Source of the DNA: Aptenodytes patagonicus
Lineage: Eukaryota > Chordata > Aves > Sphenisciformes > Spheniscidae
Length of the DNA stretch: 64,000 nucleotides
Assembly (NCBI RefSeq): GCF_965638725.1
Contig: NC_134951.1
Coordinates: 3,596,001 to 3,660,000 of the forward strand
Direction of reading: 5' to 3'
Made by a program: the position numbers and the translations under genes. Under the pieces are notes generated by a model. The model did no database searches, was not told where the DNA came from, and saw only the letters and a list, made by a program, of their open reading frames with translations. This document shows, in pieces, positions 12,546-22,810 of the stretch; position 1 is the stretch's first letter; each line of letters opens with the position of its first letter.

Positions 12546-12992
12546 AACTCAGACTGTAGGGTTAGAAAGCAGATCCCCGTTTCCCTCCAGCCTCCAAACA
12601 TATGTAACCCCCGCACCTGATTTTTAGAAATATTCCCTAATTCTAGAGATGTCATTTTGCAGCTTGGCTGAAAGGTACAATCAAAGCAGCAACAAACGAT
12701 CGGACAATCTGAATTGTTCTCTCAGTTCAGGTTTTCATAATACTTTCTTCAGTAAGTAAGTTTTTTTTCAGAAAGCTGCCTTTCTGAAAAAAAAAAAAAA
12801 ATTTCCATAAAATTCTTTGCTTTTTAATATGTAAAATGTCTTCTCTGATAGTTTTGCTTTGTTTAATTGAAAACAGTAATCTATCAATCTTATATATTTA
12901 TTGAAAAATCTCATATTTTTAGTCAATAAAAAAATTGTTCACCTGAATATAGTAAATGTTTAAGTAGAGAGTGCTTAAAGAGGCTTTATAAC
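12546..12992. other. AT-rich gene-free stretch with a perfect hairpin
   Basis: A perfect inverted repeat sits at 12761-12794: 15-bp arms (T-run plus cagaaag, and its complement) around the 4-base loop ctgc. The rest, to 12990, is AT-rich with no gene. Confidence 0.6.
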
Positions 12993-13350
12993 CATAGAAT
13001 CATAGAATAGTTTGGGTGGGAAGGGACCTCTAAAGGTCATCTAGTCCAACCCCCCTGCCGTGGGCAGGGACATCTGCAACTAGAGCAGGTTGCTCAGAGC
13101 CCCGTCCAGCCTGACCTGGAATGTTTCCAGGGATGGGGCATCCACCACCTCTCTGGGCAACCTGGGCCAGTGTCTCACCACCCTTACTTTAAAAAAATCT
13201 TCCTTATGTCCAACCTAAATCTACCCTCTTTCAGTTAAAAATCGTTGCCTCTTGTCCTGTCACTACAGACCTTGGTAAAAAGCTTCCTTCCGTCTTTCTT
13301 AGAAGCCCCTTTATATATTGAAAGGCTGCAATTAGGTCTCCCTGGAGCCC
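12993..13350 (-). mobile_element. CR1 LINE, second subfamily
   Basis: Tail 'catagaatcatagaatag' at 12993, then 'tttgggtgggaagggacctc' and 'tagtccaacccccctgccgt', a CR1 3' end different from the 7.0-kb type and the same as the short copy at 39.45 kb. Reverse orientation; open text near 13235-13417 on the - strand is a decayed ORF2 end. Confidence 0.9.
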
Positions 13351-13864
13351 TCTGATCATTTTTGCCTCCAGTTACCTCTTCGCAGGCTGGGAAGTGATTG
13401 TGTGACAGAAACCCCATCTCTTCCTAGCTCTGTGGTGTGATCCTATTCCTCTAAACACTGGCGGGCTTTAAGATTAGGAATACTTTTTATTTAATTTCCT
13501 CTCACTCCCCCTCAGATATTTCCCGTTCAGACAGGATGTGGTGGGAACAGTCTTCAATATTAGAAGACGGTCCCATCAGAAATGTTGGGGTGGGCTGTGA
13601 TCATTTGGTCTCAAAGAGTTTATGAGACAGATGTCCCAGTAATACCTTTTTCTCTATTGTCCATAAATAGAGTCTAACTCTCAAGCCAATGTCTGCTTTA
13701 TAGACATTAGGGATGAGATTCAGCTCACCTACCTCTAGCTGTCTCCACTGAGATCAAATGCCACTCCCAAACTTCGGGAGATAAACAGCCTACCTGTTCA
13801 GGTTCTTTCCTTCCTCCCAGATAACTCCAATCCTTTGTAACACCTTTCAGTGCAGAAAGCACCC
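13351..13864. other. Gene-free stretch
   Basis: Nothing recognised. Confidence 0.5.
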
Positions 13865-13980
13865 CCGATTTACAGGCTGAGAAACGAGGATAAGAGGGAT
13901 GGCTTTGATTTGCCCAGAGTCCCGCAGCAGGTTATGGCATGACTGGGAAGCAGCACCCGAGAGCCTGGCCCATCCTGAGT
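13865..13980 (+). repeat. MIR-like old SINE fragment
   Basis: 'gatttacaggctgagaaacg', 'gatttgcccagagtcccgca', 'gcaggttatggcatgactgg' and 'agcctgg' follow the MIR core layout. Diverged, assigned by eye. Confidence 0.55.
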
Positions 13981-15249
13981 AATTGTGCGTCATGCAGATG
14001 TCATGCTGTGAGGAGCTCACCTCAAAGCCCGTCTTGCAGACCACGCACCACTAACAGGTCTTGCCCGTGTAGATGCTCTTGTGTCCAGCAGTGCAGTTGC
14101 GTGCGTTCTGTGGCCATAACCTCAGAAAGGAGAAGTATTATGGCATCTGAATTCAATGAGCATCATCGAAATTATCTGAGCTTCACGTCTTTGGGATCTC
14201 TTCCATGCCCTCAGATGGGATTGAAACTGGCCAAAAGTCTTAGAAATAACGGAGAAGGGGGCAATAGATGCGGATAAATAGTGTGATTGCAAAGGTCGCA
14301 TTTCCATAGCACTTCAGGCTTTTTCTATTTTTTTAAAGCTGAGAGTTTTTGCTAAACCAGAAAAGCTCGGAGTTGGGCATTTTATATGTTCATTATGTTC
14401 TCTTTAATCTATTAAAACTAAATAGGCCTTCAAACTGGTAGAATCTGATGATGAGCATGAAACCTAAAAAAAACCCCAGCAAATGGAAAGAAATTAGTAC
14501 AGTGCATGAAAAAAATATATTTAATTTTCTACTTTCTATGGATGTTCCGGGGGAGCTTGGCTATTGGTATGAAAGATGTTATTTTTAAAAAAATACGCAT
14601 CATGACTTTAAAAAAAATCAAACATTCTCACTCTGACTGGTCAGTCATCACTTTTATTTTTCCTTTATGCACGTGGGCCATTAAGGAGGAAAGCAAAGTG
14701 AAAAAGTTGTATAAAACACATTTTCTTTTTTAGTGTGTTTAAGGGAAACTAAAGTAAACCTAGAATTTTCATTAAGTTTCTTTTTTTTTTTCCCCTTAGA
14801 AGGATGTTTTCTGCAAGGAAATCATCAATGGAAAATGTTTGACCAGCTGTACTGTTATCTTTAGATCTGGAAACACATGCAATACATGGAAATCCCCACC
14901 TCACTTGAAGTTTCAAGGAGGTGACTGGATTTTGTGCTCATATGTCTTTCGAAATGAGTGTTTCAGTATTTGCTTTTGTTTGCTATCCATCCACTCCAGT
15001 CCAAGGAAAAATACAGGAAAATTTCCCCTTTTGACATTACAGTGCATGATCACTGTGCAGGGATCTGCAAAGTCCACGCCTGTTGATTTTTTTGCAGTCC
15101 CTTGAACAAGGCCTCGGTCTTGGCTCCTTCTTTCGTCTTCAGGGAATTTTAATCTGGAGATTAACTTCCAGCTTGCAGGAAATAACAGAGACGACCTGGA
15201 TATATCTCGATATGGACTGGCCATCAGAGCTCAGTCATTTGCACTGTTG
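13981..15249. other. Gene-free stretch, AT-rich in the middle
   Basis: No gene recognised. At 14783-14804 a T-rich run followed by ccccttag, then an open frame to 15105, looks like an acceptor plus exon, but the peptide resembles nothing I know and no donor follows cleanly. Confidence 0.4.
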
Positions 15250-15470
15250 TTAGCATAGTCCTTGGCTTCGTTTTGGCCGGAGCCTGCTGGCCCAGACCCA
15301 GTTGATCCCCAGCTATAGGTCAGGAGCTAGCATAGTCCAAGGACCATTCCTGGTAGGTTGTTTAGATGCAGCCACCTTGCTCTGGAGAGAGTTTAGCTGT
15401 ATGGACTTCACCAGACCAGGCCATCAAGGCAGAGCAAGGGCACCGGTCCTGCTTAGTCTGCCTGTAAACA
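15250..15470 (+). repeat. Unnamed dispersed repeat, copy D
   Basis: Best-preserved copy. Blocks in order: 'ctggcccagacccagttgat', 'ggtcaggagctagcatagtc', 'caaggaccattcctggtagg', 'gatgcagccacc', 'gagagagtttagctgtatgg', 'cttcaccagaccaggcc'. The same order recurs in copies A (reverse), B and C. Confidence 0.5.
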
Positions 15471-16040
15471 ACTATTTAGGTTCATCATGGACTGGTTTTC
15501 TTTCTCTGAGGTTAATGACTCAAGTGCAACTTTGTACCATGGAGCGAAGTAGCAGAAGGTTCTTGTCCTTTGGTAAATGTTGTCCTACCAAAATCCTTGT
15601 CCATCTGCTTTACTTGTCAAAATCCTCTAGGCAGAGGGTACCAGGTTATCCTGGAGAATCCTTAAACAAGAACTGGTTTAAGAGTTCTTTGGAAACAGCA
15701 GCCTCCCATCCTCTCTCCAGCTCAGGTAGGAATTGAAGGAAATAAAATAATAATAATAATAAAGGGGAATAAGAGGTTAAGTTACGTTTTCCAGCTGAGT
15801 GAACATCACAGCAATAGCTGCATTTTTTTGTTTGTTTTTTCAAAAACAGTACCATAATAGTGTGTGTTGGTAACTGCAGGGTTGTTGTAGGCTCATTTAG
15901 GCCTGCATTCACTCACCTTTGGGCACCCAGCTAAGGTTCCTAAAGGATTTTAGCTGACTAGTCTCTCTCTGGAGTCCACGGAAAGAGGTGGTCTCCTCTG
16001 GAAAGCTAGGAAGAACTCAAAGCAGGAGGATCACCCTTGG
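15471..16040. other. Gene-free stretch
   Basis: A short simple (ATA)n-like stretch lies near 15745-15760. Nothing else recognised. Confidence 0.5.
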
Positions 16041-16165
16041 AATCATAGAATCATAGAATCATTGAGGTTGGAAAAGAACTCCAAGATCATCGAGTCCAAC
16101 CGTCAACCCAACACCACCATGTCCACTAAACCATGTCCCTAAGCGCCTCATCTACACGTCTTTTA
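16041..16165 (-). mobile_element. Short CR1 3' end, about 125 bp
   Basis: Reverse-orientation CR1 tail and 3' end, cut off after 'cctcatctacacgtctttta'. It is followed by about 205 bp of unrelated DNA and then another complete CR1 3' end at 16371. Both have their own tail, so they are separate insertions. Confidence 0.95.
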
Positions 16166-16370
16166 CGTGTTACACGTTCAGGATGAGATGAACACAGCCT
16201 AAAAGACACCATATCTTTCTGGTGACTCTGAAGGAAGCCTGGAGTGACTGTCTCAAGTAGAGACATTACAGATATCCACATCCAGCCCAAAGTACCCAGC
16301 CCAGCTAGGATATATTTGTCCCACGGTGCCCAGGCATTGGCTGATCCTTGTCCCTGCTCCCTGGTTGCAC

Positions 16371-16646
16371 ATAGAATCATTAAGGTTGGAAAAGACCTCT
16401 AAGATCATCGAGTCCAACCGTCAACCCAACACCACCATGTCCACTAAACCATGTCCCTAAGTGCTTCATCTACACGTCTTTTAAATACTTCCAGGGATGG
16501 GGACTCAACCCCTTCCCTGGGCAGCCTGGTCCAATGTTTAACCACTCTTTCAGTAAAGACATTTTTCCTCACGTCCAATCTAAACCTCCCCTGGCACAAC
16601 TTGAGGCCATTTCCTCTTGTCCTATCGCTTGTTACTTGGGAGAAGA
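16371..16646 (-). mobile_element. CR1 LINE, 5'-truncated, about 275 bp
   Basis: Reverse-orientation CR1 with a shortened tail ('atagaatcattaaggttgg') and 3' region up to 'cgcttgttacttgggagaag'. It shares the 'ctcaaccccttccc' variant with the copy at 10.4 kb. Confidence 0.95.
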
Positions 16647-18289
16647 AGGGGTACCATCCTGGAGAAAGTATACACAACACTGGAAGACCCAGGAAAGAAG
16701 CTGGATATAGCAGTAACACACACGCACACACCCCATACTGAGAGATACCGTTGGTGCAGCACTTGGAGCAGACTAAAGGGGTTGGAGATGGCTCCAGCCC
16801 CCTGCCACCAATTCACTCTCCGACCTTTCTACCTCTTCATTTTTCACCTATGAGACTAAGGGTGAGGATGAGATATGGGACTTGTCTTTGATAGAAAGAG
16901 ATTTGGTTTTGTTTGCAATCCAGAGCTGTTGAGTTTGGAATTCCTTTGTCCCTCTGGTTTTTTTTTTTGCCAAGCTTCAATAGTGGAAACTAATCTGTCT
17001 GAGGGTGACTTCTAATTCCTGATCACTGCACCTCCTGCCTATGTCCTACAAGGGGACTGTAGTGCAAAATCCTGCTGTTCTTCCAGGAGAACGGCACCCT
17101 CAGCAGGAGTGGCAGGTGCAGAAAGCCTGTAATATTTGGCTTTTCTTCATACAGTCTAGACTGGATTGCCACCTCTGGTTTTATTTCATACCCCAGCCAT
17201 GAAATGTTGATAATGCTTAGGAAAGAAAAAAATCACATGTGCAAATAATAAAAAAAAAGAAACCCCAAAACCCCAGACGTACACACACACACACACACAC
17301 ACACGCAGACCTGCTTCGGCTTGCATTACAGGTTCTCAGCCCGGGAGCAAATCACTTGGGAAATTTAATTAAACTTTAATGAGGTACTTTGATTGCTGGG
17401 CCGTACGCCTAGTGGAATTAACGTACAATGAAGGGGCGTCTCGTCATGCTGCTGGCAATAGCTGGCAAGTTCATGTAGAGCAGAGCATGTCATCCTAAAT
17501 CACCTTTTGAACTCGGGAAAGCAGCAGGGAAGAACAACCAGGAAGCTCTAATGGGTCATTTATTTACAGCAGGTCCTTTACACGTGAATCCTGTACATTG
17601 AAGGAACTCCCTCTAAGTCGCTTTTGGGACTTTTCAGGAGGTTGGGGAATGGAAGGCAGGCAGGGCGGCGGTGGTGGTCTGGGTTGTAGGTTTCCTTCTC
17701 TTCTTTCCCTTGAGTAGGCAGGAGCCTGGGTTGGAGGGAGCTCTGGCATGGGAGATCCTGGGAGAGCAGGGACCTCCATGGAACCTCCACGGGACCTTGG
17801 TGCACAGCTAACCACTAACCAGAGAAAGGCACTATTTTGTTGCTAGTGGAGATGTGGCTTCTGTTTCAAGTGAAGGGCCTATTCAAGCCCTCCTCAGCCA
17901 CCAGGGAAAGGCTGTTTTGTAATGTAATGCTGGTTTGGAGAGGGCCGTTCAACCTCAGGAGAGTTCCACCTCCTTCTGCCTCAAAGCTAGGCCTCCATCT
18001 TGGAAAAGAACTGTCATAGAACCTATATGGGATCTCCATACATCCCTTACAACCTCAACATTTCTGTGGGAAGCTGCTGCACCAGGCTGGGCTTGACCAT
18101 CACCCACCGTTGGCTTACGGGATCCCAGAGGGACTGGGACACTGTGCATTCACCAAGGTACGTTACCACACAAGACCCCTTATGGAAAGGATCCCTTTTT
18201 GAAAGGGAAAGCCCTCTCTAGGCATCCAGGAAGGTGAGTCCCATGTGCTGGGAGAGAAGAGAGTTGCAAGGTTTACAAAGGAGAAGCAT
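16647..18289. other. Gene-free stretch with a CA microsatellite
   Basis: A (CA)n run lies at about 17280-17305. Next to it 17340-17420 (with 'aatttaattaaactttaatg') has the look of a conserved noncoding block, untested. No exon was found, although upstream exons of the C8orf74-like gene would be expected on the + strand here. Confidence 0.5.
17280..17305. repeat. (CA)n microsatellite
   Basis: Twelve or so uninterrupted ca units, ending in acgc. Confidence 0.95.
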
Positions 18290-18660
18290 GATAATTCAGG
18301 TTGGAAGGCACCTCTGGAGATTTCCAGTCAAACCCCCACCCAGCTCAAAGCAGGGCAAATTAAAGCAGGTTACTCAGGACCTTGGTGAGTTGCGCTGTCA
18401 CTGTCTCCAGGGATAAAGATCCCATGTCCACCGTGGGACCTTGTCCTCAGGCTTAACTACTTCCAGAATTTCACTTGCTGCAACTTGTGTTCATTGCATT
18501 TTATCCTTTTCTGCACACCTCTCACAAAAGACTCTCTGTCTTCTCTACAGCCCGCCATTAGGTAGCTGAAAGCAGCAATAAGATATTCTCCAAGCCTTGC
18601 CTTCTCCAACATGAGCTAACCTCCAACCTGAGATCTCAGGCTCTCCCCATACATGTGTTT
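18290..18660 (-). mobile_element. Old CR1 fragment
   Basis: Diverged CR1 3' part in reverse orientation: 'ataattcaggttggaaggca', 'cctctgg', 'ccacccagctcaaagcaggg', 'ctgtctccagggataaagat', 'ctacttccagaatttcactt', then degraded ORF2 text to about 18655. It ends about 115 bp before the C8orf74-like exon. Confidence 0.75.
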
Positions 18661-18775
18661 CAAGAGGATTACCTGAAAAGATAACCCTCTGCTTGGACCT
18701 GTGTCAGTTTGTCAGCAAGAAGGAACTCTAAAAAGAGAAGCCCCAACCTTCCTGCATTTCTGTTTGCCCCTTTAG

Positions 18776-18930
18776 AGATTGGAGGATTCATGAAAGAGGT
18801 GATCAGTGGCAAGGTAGAATCCTTGCGTGAGATTTTCTAGGCTGAGATCCAGACCACCTTTGAGATCCTGGAGCTGAGACTGCAGAAGAAGACACTAGCC
18901 TTGAAGTCATCTCTTTCAAGGCAACCCTAG
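18776..18930 (+). pseudogene. C8orf74-like last exon with an in-frame stop
   Basis: A pyrimidine-rich stretch and cag-like acceptor (tgtttgcccctttag, AG at 18774-18775) precede an exon whose frame (first two bases AG complete a codon) runs to TAG at 18928. The peptide starts IGGFMKEVISGKVESLREIF, then a TAG at 18838-18840, then AEIQTTFEILELRLQKKTLA and about ten more residues. From memory, the C-terminal region of human C8orf74 has matching text (QIQNTFAILDLKLQKKTL), and the two align without gaps over about 45 residues, with Gln where this copy has the stop (CAG to TAG would suffice). The + orientation facing SOX7 fits human 8p23.1. No other exon was found upstream in the window. It may be a pseudogene, a gene ending about 29 residues early, or a sequencing error. 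The protein's biochemical role is unknown to me. Confidence 0.7.
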
Positions 18931-21900
18931 AGATCCCGGTTTAGAAATACAGTCCTGCTCTGCGCTCAATCACATCAGCGTTATAATCAACAGATACAGG
19001 AGGGGGACCAGACAGCGTCTTCCTCAGAGGCTTGGAGGGGACAGACGTTTTCAGCTCTGGGCCTCACTTGTATCATTCATCACCAAGACAGGCTCCTGGG
19101 AGGACAACTCTGTTTATTTGGAGGCCCAAGTGTAAAGGGTTCGCAAAGGACTTGCTAATCCTTACTTCATCAGGAAGCTCTGGGCATACTCTACTCAGGG
19201 CTCTGGTGTTGCACCGGCCATTGGAAAGTCAGAAGTGGGTGAGCTCTGTCTTCTCCTGACTCTCAGCTACCACAGGGACATGGAGATTTTGGCATGTCTC
19301 AAGGTGGCCAAACTGTAGTGAAATGTCCTGCTGTTCTGCAGCCCAACCAGGTCCTTCTGTGTACTTTATTGTAGATCAACCCATTATTGTAGATCAACCC
19401 TCAAGGCAAGGTCCTTTACCTCCTCTGGTCTTTTTACTCCATGTAAATGAACTGGAGCAGTGCTGGGAACATGTCCCAGGAACGCAAATGCTTAACGCAA
19501 AGCACAGCATGAGCTCTTGAAACCTAATTGAGATGGGGGCAAAACAGAAAGTTATGTCTGCACGTGCCAAGTGATCGTGTACCGTGTTCTTGGAAATATG
19601 GAGGCCACCGAGCCAGTAGCCATATTTCTTGGCATTTCTATAACACCATCCACCCAGTCTTACAAAACCAAACTGTCAGTGCACTGACACAGCGTGGCTG
19701 GGAGCAACAAGCTGTTTTGTGTTCTCCACTGTTTTTTCAGCAAGACCCATTCATTCCTGCTTCTCTTTTCAGCAGACAATACAACTTCTCCGCTCTCTGG
19801 GCAGTTAAGGATGTATGGGACTCTGTCATACATGAGGGTCTTGCTGTGTGATGAATGGGCGCTGGATGAATGCAGAATCAAAAATGCCTGCCCAACCTTC
19901 ATTTCTCCTCCTGGTGCCAGTGTTTTATGATGCAGCTTTTTGCCACCTCTTCAGTGTCCTTCAGTGTCCCCTTCACCTCCTATTCAGTGTCCAAACTAGG
20001 ATTGCTCTACTAGGTGGACCAGCTGTGTGTGATGAAGGAAGACGTCATCTCTAGGACCCTTGCCTTGTTGGCTGAGGACAGAAGAAGATATGAAGGGATG
20101 CTGAACATGCATGGATGTTCTTCCTCAGTGTTCAGATGGACACAGGCTGCTCTGAAGAACCAGATATGTCTTTACCTCTGCCATTCAGACTGTCCATCAG
20201 GGCTGCTAGGGGACCAGTCCGCTGGAGTCACTGGCAGCAGGTCTTCTATTTTCCAGATGCTCAGCTTGTGACCAGGGGCTATGGTGCAAATAGACTCAGT
20301 CTACAGCGTAGGCTGCCCTTACTGCAGGTGAGAGCTAAGTTGCTGAGTACAGATTGACCGGTGGGCATCCAGCATCCCAAGCTGATGGGCAACTCCTCCA
20401 TCTCTCCAACACCTTCCTTCACTGGGGTCCAAGGAAGTGGCTGAATTTGTGCAGCACCAGGGTATTGGCAGGACAAACATCAGGAAGGCATCCCTGCCTA
20501 AATCCTCTGCTTTTGCAGCTGGGCATATAGAGCAAGCAGAAAATAAGGCCCAGAGCTGGGCATCAGGTGAAGAGAGAATGAATAGAGCAACTGCTAATTA
20601 TTGAGGGGCTGTGGTCTAAGTTCAGCCATTTAAATGATGCCTCTGTTGTGGTGTTCAAGTTGGGAGCCCTGCTACCCTAGGATCTCGGTGGAGACAGCTG
20701 GGCATGTCTGAGAAGTAAATCCCACCTTAAATCACTGATCAGACTTGCCCAGATCTGTGCAATCACTGGGGAGGGACCTGGCAGGCTCAGTTAAATGTTA
20801 AACGTTGAGTGGATGCATCCAAATCTGCCTGTGAGCTGAAAGAGGCAGTGGTCCAAGGGGTGGTGGTGGGGGAGTTCATGTGTAATCCTGCAATGTGATC
20901 ATGCAACCAGTGCCTTTCGCTGCATGATCACATCACCGGATCTCCTGCAACTCCAGGTCTCCCGCAATGCCTGGCACCTGGAAGGGGCAGGGAGGTTGCA
21001 CAAACAAGCTCCAGCCCTGCGTTTCCTAATCCTGGAGCACTTGACTCCACAACTGTTACACACTTCTTCCATCCTAGTATGCACGGGGGAGGGAAGAGGG
21101 AACGTTTTCTAAGGTTGTAAAGAGCCCAACAGACAAACCCACCCAAATCCCACACTCCAGCACTACCCTAGGGCCCCGGTCTGCATCCGTACTCGTAAAT
21201 TAATAGGGCCAGGATCAGGGCTACACGTGCTTCTGCAATGACCCTCCAGTATTTTGTAGCACGCTCTCTGGTGTGAGTTTGGCCCAGGTCAAGTGGCACT
21301 GATGCAACCAGCACCCAGGCAGGGTTCAAGGTGAACAAAGGCGGTAGGCGGTACGTCCATTCGCGGTAGGCTGTTTGGGTGCTGTTGTCCTCGTTTTGGA
21401 GGCTGAGAGGGTTTAGTAGGAAGGATGGACCAGCTGGGGTCAGAGCTGACCTGTTTATTTTCCTGCATAGATGCATCCACGCGAGCCATCACGGCCTCTG
21501 GAACCACCATGCCACTGAGGCACAGTAGGAGGCTGTCACCTTTCCCAGGCCAGCTCTGAAGGTGACATGTGGGACATGCTGAGGCTTTCACCGGTCTGTG
21601 CTGACAGCTGTGGAAAAGGAGACCAGGGGATGCTGCTTTCCCCAAGCCATGGCTAGTCTGACCTCTGTCCTCTGGCTTGGTCACTCACAGGCAGCTCAGT
21701 CATTTCTTCTCCTCCTTGGGCCATCGGTCCCTCTCCTGTCTGTTTTCTATTAACAGTCCTTGGCCCTACTGTAAGGTCTGTCGTCCCCACCTGGTCCAGC
21801 AGATCCTGATGCCACTCCTCCCCCTTTCCCAGTCCAGTCTCTGCTCCAGAAGGTTCCTTCCAATAGTCCAGTCCTTTTCTCCTCCATCTTCTTGTTTCTC

Positions 21901-22735
21901 ATCCAACGTTCATCCTTCCAGTCATGCTCTGTTCCTTCCCAGCCCTATCCTTCCTTGTCAGACCATGGTTTTTCATACCCACCTCCTCCTTCCTTGGCTG
22001 CTTTCTCCAGCCTCTCTCACCATCTAGTCCTGTCCCCAGCACCCCAACTCCTTGTCTCCTGTCTCACCCGGACGGGGTCCCACCCCCAGCCTCCCCCTCG
22101 CTGCTCGCAGTGCATGCTACCATTCCCACACCCACCCAGCATCCCTCGGTGTCTCCTCCACCCAGTCTCCCCCCGCATAACGATAGTGTAAAGCTGTTGA
22201 AACTCCACGACACACAAGTCTCCCTCTGCAGCACCTGCCCCCAGAGCTTGACAAATATTCCTGAAGTGAATAATGAGCAAATCAAGTCTCAGCACTCCCG
22301 AGGTAGACTGATACCCAGAGAGGAAGACTGGAATGCTCCGGGCTGGAAAAGAGATGGCTAAAGGGGTGGGATATGGTTACAAAATCATGCATGGCCCAGA
22401 GAAAGTAAATAAGGGATAACGCAACTGGTGAAATACAGCATCAAATGAACCTGGCAGGTGGCAGGATCAAAGCAACGGGAGGAGGTGGTTCTTCACATGG
22501 AGTGGGGATGTGAAGGGTACTAAAATTTTAAACCCACAGCTGAGCAAAAATCCCACTGAGGGTGAGTTAAGACAGAGAGCTCACAAAGTCCTGAGCTGCG
22601 GATGGTCTGAAGAGGGAGAGGTGCTGGGGTGGATCGCTCCGTCTGCCCCGTTCTTATACTCATCTTCAGACATGCTTTCCTTACCCCGTCAGAAACACCA
22701 TCATGGGCTGCATTGGCCTTAGGTCTGGCCACATG
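18931..22735. other. Gene-free stretch
   Basis: No gene recognised. Small duplications are visible: ttattgtagatcaaccc twice at about 19368-19400, and 'ttcagtgtcc' three times at 19945-19992. The open frames here (for example 21677-22361) are low-complexity Pro/Ser-rich reads of a C/T-rich strand. Confidence 0.5.
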
Positions 22736-22737
22736 CA

Positions 22738-22810
22738 GCCTGTGTGTGTATATATATAAGTCATATCTCCTCTGTGTGTGTGTATATCTATATATCTCAT
22801 ATCTCCTGTA
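22738..22810. repeat. TG/TA microsatellite with internal duplication
   Basis: tgtgtgtgta-tatata runs occur twice, each followed by 'tcatatctcct', giving two imperfect copies of about 35 bp. Confidence 0.85.

Noticed and set aside
14783-15105. Acceptor-like T-run and open frame as a C8orf74 exon
   Set aside because: The peptide shows no similarity to C8orf74 and no clean donor follows.
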